Source: Lyngbya sp. PCC 8106 (GTDB lineage Bacteria > Cyanobacteriota > Cyanobacteriia > Cyanobacteriales > Microcoleaceae). From it: a stretch of 64,000 nucleotides of DNA. The notes under the pieces are model-generated. The model was given only the letters and a program-made list of their open reading frames with translations. It had not been told where the DNA came from and made no database searches. The stretch lies in NCBI RefSeq assembly GCF_000169095.1, contig NZ_AAVU01000031.1, positions 1 through 64,000 of the forward strand, in the 5' to 3' direction. Positions 60,463 through 64,000 of this stretch are shown in pieces; within the stretch, counting starts at the first letter, position 1; the number at the start of each line of letters is the position of its first letter. Both the position numbers and the translations under genes were made by a program.

Positions 60463-62007
60463 GTGAGTGTTCAACCTGATCGCATAAAAGCTTTGATCTC
60501 GAATATCGATGAAGTCTTGAACCTATCGAATCCTCGGCCACCTTTGGTTGTTATGGGGGATAGCATCATGCAGTCGCGTCAAGTTCTAGAACAGGTGCGA
60601 AGTTATTTGCAATCCCTCGAGCCAAGTCGCCTAACAGATAATTCTGATATCATACCGCGTTATTGTGATCCCGAACGGCAATCGTTAGAACAATCTTTAC
60701 GGTTGATCGTTCGTGAAGAATTACAGGGATTCCAGACTCAGTTTACAGAAACCATTCAAGCAGAAATTCAGGCAATGCGCCAAGAGCGGCGGATTTTGAT
60801 TCGAGAATTGCGGGGGTTGAGACAGCACCGACAACAAGCGGAAACAACTCAACAGACGACTCAGCCATCACCTGTTCCGACGGTGATTCCCCAGACAGAA
60901 CCCTATATTTATCCTTCACGCACCGAACCTGTGCCAGAATTGTTCCCCTATGCAGGGGTAGAACTTCCTCCCTCTCTCCAGTTCAAGTCTTTAGTCACTC
61001 CGGGCGTTTCTTTGCAACCTCAAGAGAGTCAACCTCAAGAGTTAGAACTGGAAATTTCCGCCCCTTCAGAGCTTTTAGAACCCACTTCAACTGCAACCGA
61101 GGCAGAAACTCCCCTTACCGAATCGATTCAACCTGAACTGGAAATTTACCCGACCTCCGAAACTTCCGAATCTTTCCTGTCGTCCAACTCCCAAACTGAA
61201 ACGACTCCGTTAGAATCAGTCGCACCCGAACTGGAAATTTCCGCCCATTCAGAACCTTTAGAACCCACTTCCACTCAGAGCGATGAAGAAATTCCCCAAA
61301 CTGAGTCAATTCAACCTGAACTCGAAATTTACCCGACCTCCGAGCATCCACAACCAACACCAACCGCTGTATCTGGAAATCAAAACCTAAAAAAACAGGA
61401 GAACAGCCTGGGAATTACTTCAGATCGCCCCCATGAGATCAGCGATGTCTTTGGAGTCTTTGATCTCAGCGAATCTGTATTAGAATCTCAAGTCGAACCT
61501 TCGTCATCAGTAATCTCCACTCAGTCTACGACTCCCTCTGATCCGATTCACGAATTGCTTGATCAAGAAGGCTATGTTCATGCTTCACCCCATGAAGATC
61601 TTTTACCGCGTGATCAAGAAGAAGACGATGAGCCGCTAGACTCTCATTTGATGGTGGGTAAAAGTATCCGACAACAGCTTGAAGAAGATTTATTGAATCT
61701 AGAACAGCAATCTTTTATCGGGGAAGAAGATCCAAGTTCTGACTTGTCCAATGTTGGGGTGACATCTCAAACTCCTTCTTCTGTCGCGATCGCCAGTGCT
61801 AAAACAGTAGAAACCTTTGAGGATTTATGGTCTCAAACCTCTCTCGTCGAGATTAATCCCTTTGCTGAAGCAAATGCGTCTGAGATGACTCTTGATGAAA
61901 TACTCACAACAATAGATGAGGATGAAGTGAAAACCAGTCACCCAGAAGATGAGTCTGATTTAGAGGATTTGAATTTTGAGAGTTTGAATCGCAAATTGCC
62001 ACACTAA
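60463..62007 (+). CDS. Acidic coiled-coil protein, partner of an actin-fold protein
   Basis: About 514 residues from GTG 60463 (preceded by GGGGGAGGTGA); an upstream GTG at 60454 is also possible. The N-terminal ~140 residues contain a coiled-coil-like stretch (ETIQAEIQAMRQERRILIRE). The rest is low-complexity Pro/Glu/Ser-rich with repeated PELEI(S/Y)xxSE units. The C-terminus is acidic. I do not recognise it. It ends 3 bp before the next gene. Confidence 0.7.
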   Translation: MSVQPDRIKALISNIDEVLNLSNPRPPLVVMGDSIMQSRQVLEQVRSYLQSLEPSRLTDNSDIIPRYCDPERQSLEQSLRLIVREELQGFQTQFTETIQAEIQAMRQERRILIRELRGLRQHRQQAETTQQTTQPSPVPTVIPQTEPYIYPSRTEPVPELFPYAGVELPPSLQFKSLVTPGVSLQPQESQPQELELEISAPSELLEPTSTATEAETPLTESIQPELEIYPTSETSESFLSSNSQTETTPLESVAPELEISAHSEPLEPTSTQSDEEIPQTESIQPELEIYPTSEHPQPTPTAVSGNQNLKKQENSLGITSDRPHEISDVFGVFDLSESVLESQVEPSSSVISTQSTTPSDPIHELLDQEGYVHASPHEDLLPRDQEEDDEPLDSHLMVGKSIRQQLEEDLLNLEQQSFIGEEDPSSDLSNVGVTSQTPSSVAIASAKTVETFEDLWSQTSLVEINPFAEANASEMTLDEILTTIDEDEVKTSHPEDESDLEDLNFESLNRKLPH

Positions 62008-62010
62008 ACT

Positions 62011-63792
62011 ATGTCGTTACCTGAGAATAGCCCCGAAGCGCAAATCAACCCCGATGATCAATGGTATCTTGCACTGGATATCGGCACCGGAATATCAGCC
62101 TGTTTACTGAATCGTAATAGTCAGAAAGTCTATCCGATTTATTGGAAAGCTAAAACCATAGTTTCATCTGATCAAGAAAATAACAGTTCTGATGAGGTTA
62201 CATTTCGTTTACGTTGTGAAGTAGACTGCCAAGAAACACCCAACGGATTACGCCAAAAGTTAGAAAATTTTAAGCCTTATCTCAATATTGCAATTCCCTA
62301 TATTCGCATTACTCAGGATAGTGCTTCGGAAGTTAGCCAAGTTCCAATACCGTTAATCAAACTATCTAACAATCAAACGGTTTTTTTAGGTAAGTTTCAA
62401 CGGGCTTTACAACTGTTACTCTCGACGTTAACACCTGTTTCTCAACCGCAATTTAAAGGGTTGATGTTACCAAAATTGTACACTTGTGGATCGGTGGGTT
62501 TAGATGGCTTGACGCTTGATAGGGTTCTTCAACGGTTAGCAGGTGTTATTGTTGGTTTTCCCAGTCAGGCGACGGAAGCCTATCGGTTTAACGTCGAGAA
62601 GGCGATCTTGAGTGCTAATCTGATCCAACGTTCTGAACAAATTTTTTGGCTAGAAGATGCGATCGCGACGTTGCTGGGTCATTTTCGTTCCGATGGGATG
62701 ATTTCTATGTCGTTCGGGAGTGCGTTAGTAATTGATGCGGGAGCAACCACGACAGAAATTGCTTTGGTTGAACTTCCAGATCGGATGGAAGACTTAACTC
62801 ATGATCATTTTATCTGTCACAGTTGGGCTTATGGAGGAGATGCGTTAGATCTAGATATTATTTGTCAGTTATTACTCAACTCTCCGACGGGAAAACAGCT
62901 TCTCTTGGATCAGTTTTCGGATCAGGATTTGATTTGGCCTCAACCGGGATCTCCAGATTTACACCGTCGTTATTGTCTTCTACAACAGCTACAAAGTCAA
63001 CCTTTGGGGGTGGCGTTGTTGGCAGCAGCTAAGTCTCTCAAGGTGATTTTGACCCAACAGCAATATTATACTTTAGAGATTGAGGGTTATTACTGGAAAC
63101 TCAACCAAACTGATCTAGAACGGTTGGTGTTGGTTCCGTTTATCAACCAGTTAAACACTGAACTCAATCACGTTATTGTCAAAGCAGGGCAATCAAGTAT
63201 TGGTATTAATCAAGCCCTTTGTATGGGCGGAAATGGCGTCTGGACTGGGTTAAATCGCTGGTTGCGACAAAAATTACCTAATGCTGTGATCTTCCAAAAT
63301 GACAGCCAACAGAGTAGTATTGATCCGCGATCGCTATGGGATCAGGTACAGGTAGCAATGGGGTTAGCTACTTTACCTCTTTATCCTCAAGTTTTGGATC
63401 GTTCTCGACACCAATATCGGGATTATTTTCTACTAAAAGAGTTGTTAAATAGCTTTGAGGAAGGAAAGACGTTATCTATTCATCAGGTGATGCAAGTCTT
63501 AGAAAGTCGCGGAATTAATACACGTTCTTGTAAATCTCGCCTTCTTTCTATTTTGAAAGATCAACTTCCACCGGGTTTAATTCCCCAAGAACCAGAAATT
63601 GTCTGGATTCATCCGGCTTCTCGACAAACTCCAGACTATCAGTATATTAGTCAGGAAAAGTTATTCATTGAAGACGGTGATAAATCCTATCGTTTAAATC
63701 GAGAACAAGCGGATCAAGTCTGTCAATATTTGAATCAATTGTTTTCAGGATCTCTCGCCTATTTGGAGGAACCTGCTATCATTTCGCTTTAA
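62011..63792 (+). CDS. Hsp70/actin-like ASKHA-fold protein
   Basis: 593 residues. Phosphate-1 motif LALDIGTGISACLLN (~22-36), phosphate-2 VIDAGATTTEIALVEL (~243-258), and adenosine-region MGGNGVWTG (~409-417) mark an ASKHA ATPase (Hsp70/actin/sugar-kinase superfamily). The spacing and lack of the canonical Hsp70 peptide domain make it a divergent member. The C-terminal ~120 residues are unrelated. It follows the coiled-coil gene with a 3-bp gap, so the pair probably acts together. Confidence 0.8.
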   Translation: MSLPENSPEAQINPDDQWYLALDIGTGISACLLNRNSQKVYPIYWKAKTIVSSDQENNSSDEVTFRLRCEVDCQETPNGLRQKLENFKPYLNIAIPYIRITQDSASEVSQVPIPLIKLSNNQTVFLGKFQRALQLLLSTLTPVSQPQFKGLMLPKLYTCGSVGLDGLTLDRVLQRLAGVIVGFPSQATEAYRFNVEKAILSANLIQRSEQIFWLEDAIATLLGHFRSDGMISMSFGSALVIDAGATTTEIALVELPDRMEDLTHDHFICHSWAYGGDALDLDIICQLLLNSPTGKQLLLDQFSDQDLIWPQPGSPDLHRRYCLLQQLQSQPLGVALLAAAKSLKVILTQQQYYTLEIEGYYWKLNQTDLERLVLVPFINQLNTELNHVIVKAGQSSIGINQALCMGGNGVWTGLNRWLRQKLPNAVIFQNDSQQSSIDPRSLWDQVQVAMGLATLPLYPQVLDRSRHQYRDYFLLKELLNSFEEGKTLSIHQVMQVLESRGINTRSCKSRLLSILKDQLPPGLIPQEPEIVWIHPASRQTPDYQYISQEKLFIEDGDKSYRLNREQADQVCQYLNQLFSGSLAYLEEPAIISL

Positions 63793-64000
63793 GATGAAAA
63801 TCTCTATTTAGACTATAAAGTTTTCTCAAGATAACTACGTTTAATTCAATATCACATTTTCATTGCGATCGCTTGAGTTTGCAGACACGCCCTAATGTGA
63901 AAAACCTAGCCCAAAAAGATCCGCTTTCGTCCTTATTCGGATCTATTGGGGTAAAATGAGTTAGCTGTGATCAGGCTTTGAGGAGATGGATATACTACCA
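63793..64000. other. Right edge, intergenic
   Basis: No gene is supported. A seven-base inverted repeat AGATCCG/CGGATCT (63917-63923 with 63938-63944) and a HIP1 site GCGATCGC lie here. An ATG at 63987 near a GAGGAG could begin a gene leaving the window. Confidence 0.4.

Noticed and set aside
63980..64000. Possible start of the next gene at the right edge
   Set aside because: Only a few codons are in the window, and the GAGGAG is too close to ATG for confidence.

Overview
The window is chromosomal DNA from a filamentous (probably oscillatorialean) cyanobacterium. The evidence is direct: a photosystem II assembly factor (psb28), a phycobilin lyase-like gene, a cyanobacteriochrome-like GAF kinase, several small protein families found only in cyanobacteria (DUF3352, DUF3181, DUF2949, DUF2232, CHAT/HetF-type), CHAT, STAND and WD40 signalling proteins, and many copies of the HIP1 octamer GCGATCGC. 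Base composition is AT-rich throughout, and I see no insertion sequence, prophage, CRISPR array or rRNA operon.

Layout. 1-8.3 kb: the tail of a YbaB/EbfC gene, a low-molecular-weight phosphatase, CorA, a DUF3352 membrane protein, a CobW GTPase, a DJ-1/ferritin-like fusion, a stress protein and DedA. 8.3-16.4 kb: a glycosyltransferase, a 1.3 kb gene-poor gap with a candidate structured RNA and a dead gene, a duplicated beta-helix SLH protein, psb28, moaB, and small proteins. 16.9-22.6 kb: one 1908-residue protein with a seven-blade propeller split by a membrane-like segment, 12 Ig-like domains, and a recent internal duplication. 22.6-30 kb: a sigma-factor remnant, clpS, tRNA-Arg(ACG), moaC, small conserved proteins, a periplasmic binding protein and a CHAT/TPR protein of HetF type. 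30.1-32.4 kb: a two-gene cassette of a predicted nuclease-fold protein and an LRAT-like papain-fold protein, both with long hydrophobic parts. 32.5-36 kb: a secreted protein, a GH1 beta-glucosidase, DUF362 and DUF2949. 36.2-41.6 kb: a STAND NTPase with 14 WD40 blades and an orphan protein. 41.8-46.3 kb: a minus-strand conflict-type cluster (GNAT-PIN-ASCH fusion, ASCH protein, McrB-like AAA, truncated McrC). 46.6-54.4 kb: signalling genes (DXCF-type GAF hybrid kinase, soluble MCP-like protein, SbcD nuclease, PAS-GGDEF-EAL protein). 54.4-64 kb: a solute-binding lipoprotein coupled to a CpcS/CpeS-like lyase, a coiled-coil protein, cobT with a DUF2232 membrane protein, a Crp/Fnr regulator, and a two-gene unit of a coiled-coil acidic protein and an actin/Hsp70-fold protein.

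Housekeeping genes (moaB, moaC, psb28, clpS, cobT) are dispersed and mostly monocistronic. The most unusual material is the 30 kb nuclease/LRAT cassette, the 42-46 kb GNAT-PIN-ASCH/McrB cluster with its broken mcrC, and the 1908-residue propeller/Ig protein. A ~40 bp element (extending weakly to ~75 bp) lies upstream of both the 1908-residue gene and the nuclease/LRAT cassette, which hints at shared control.
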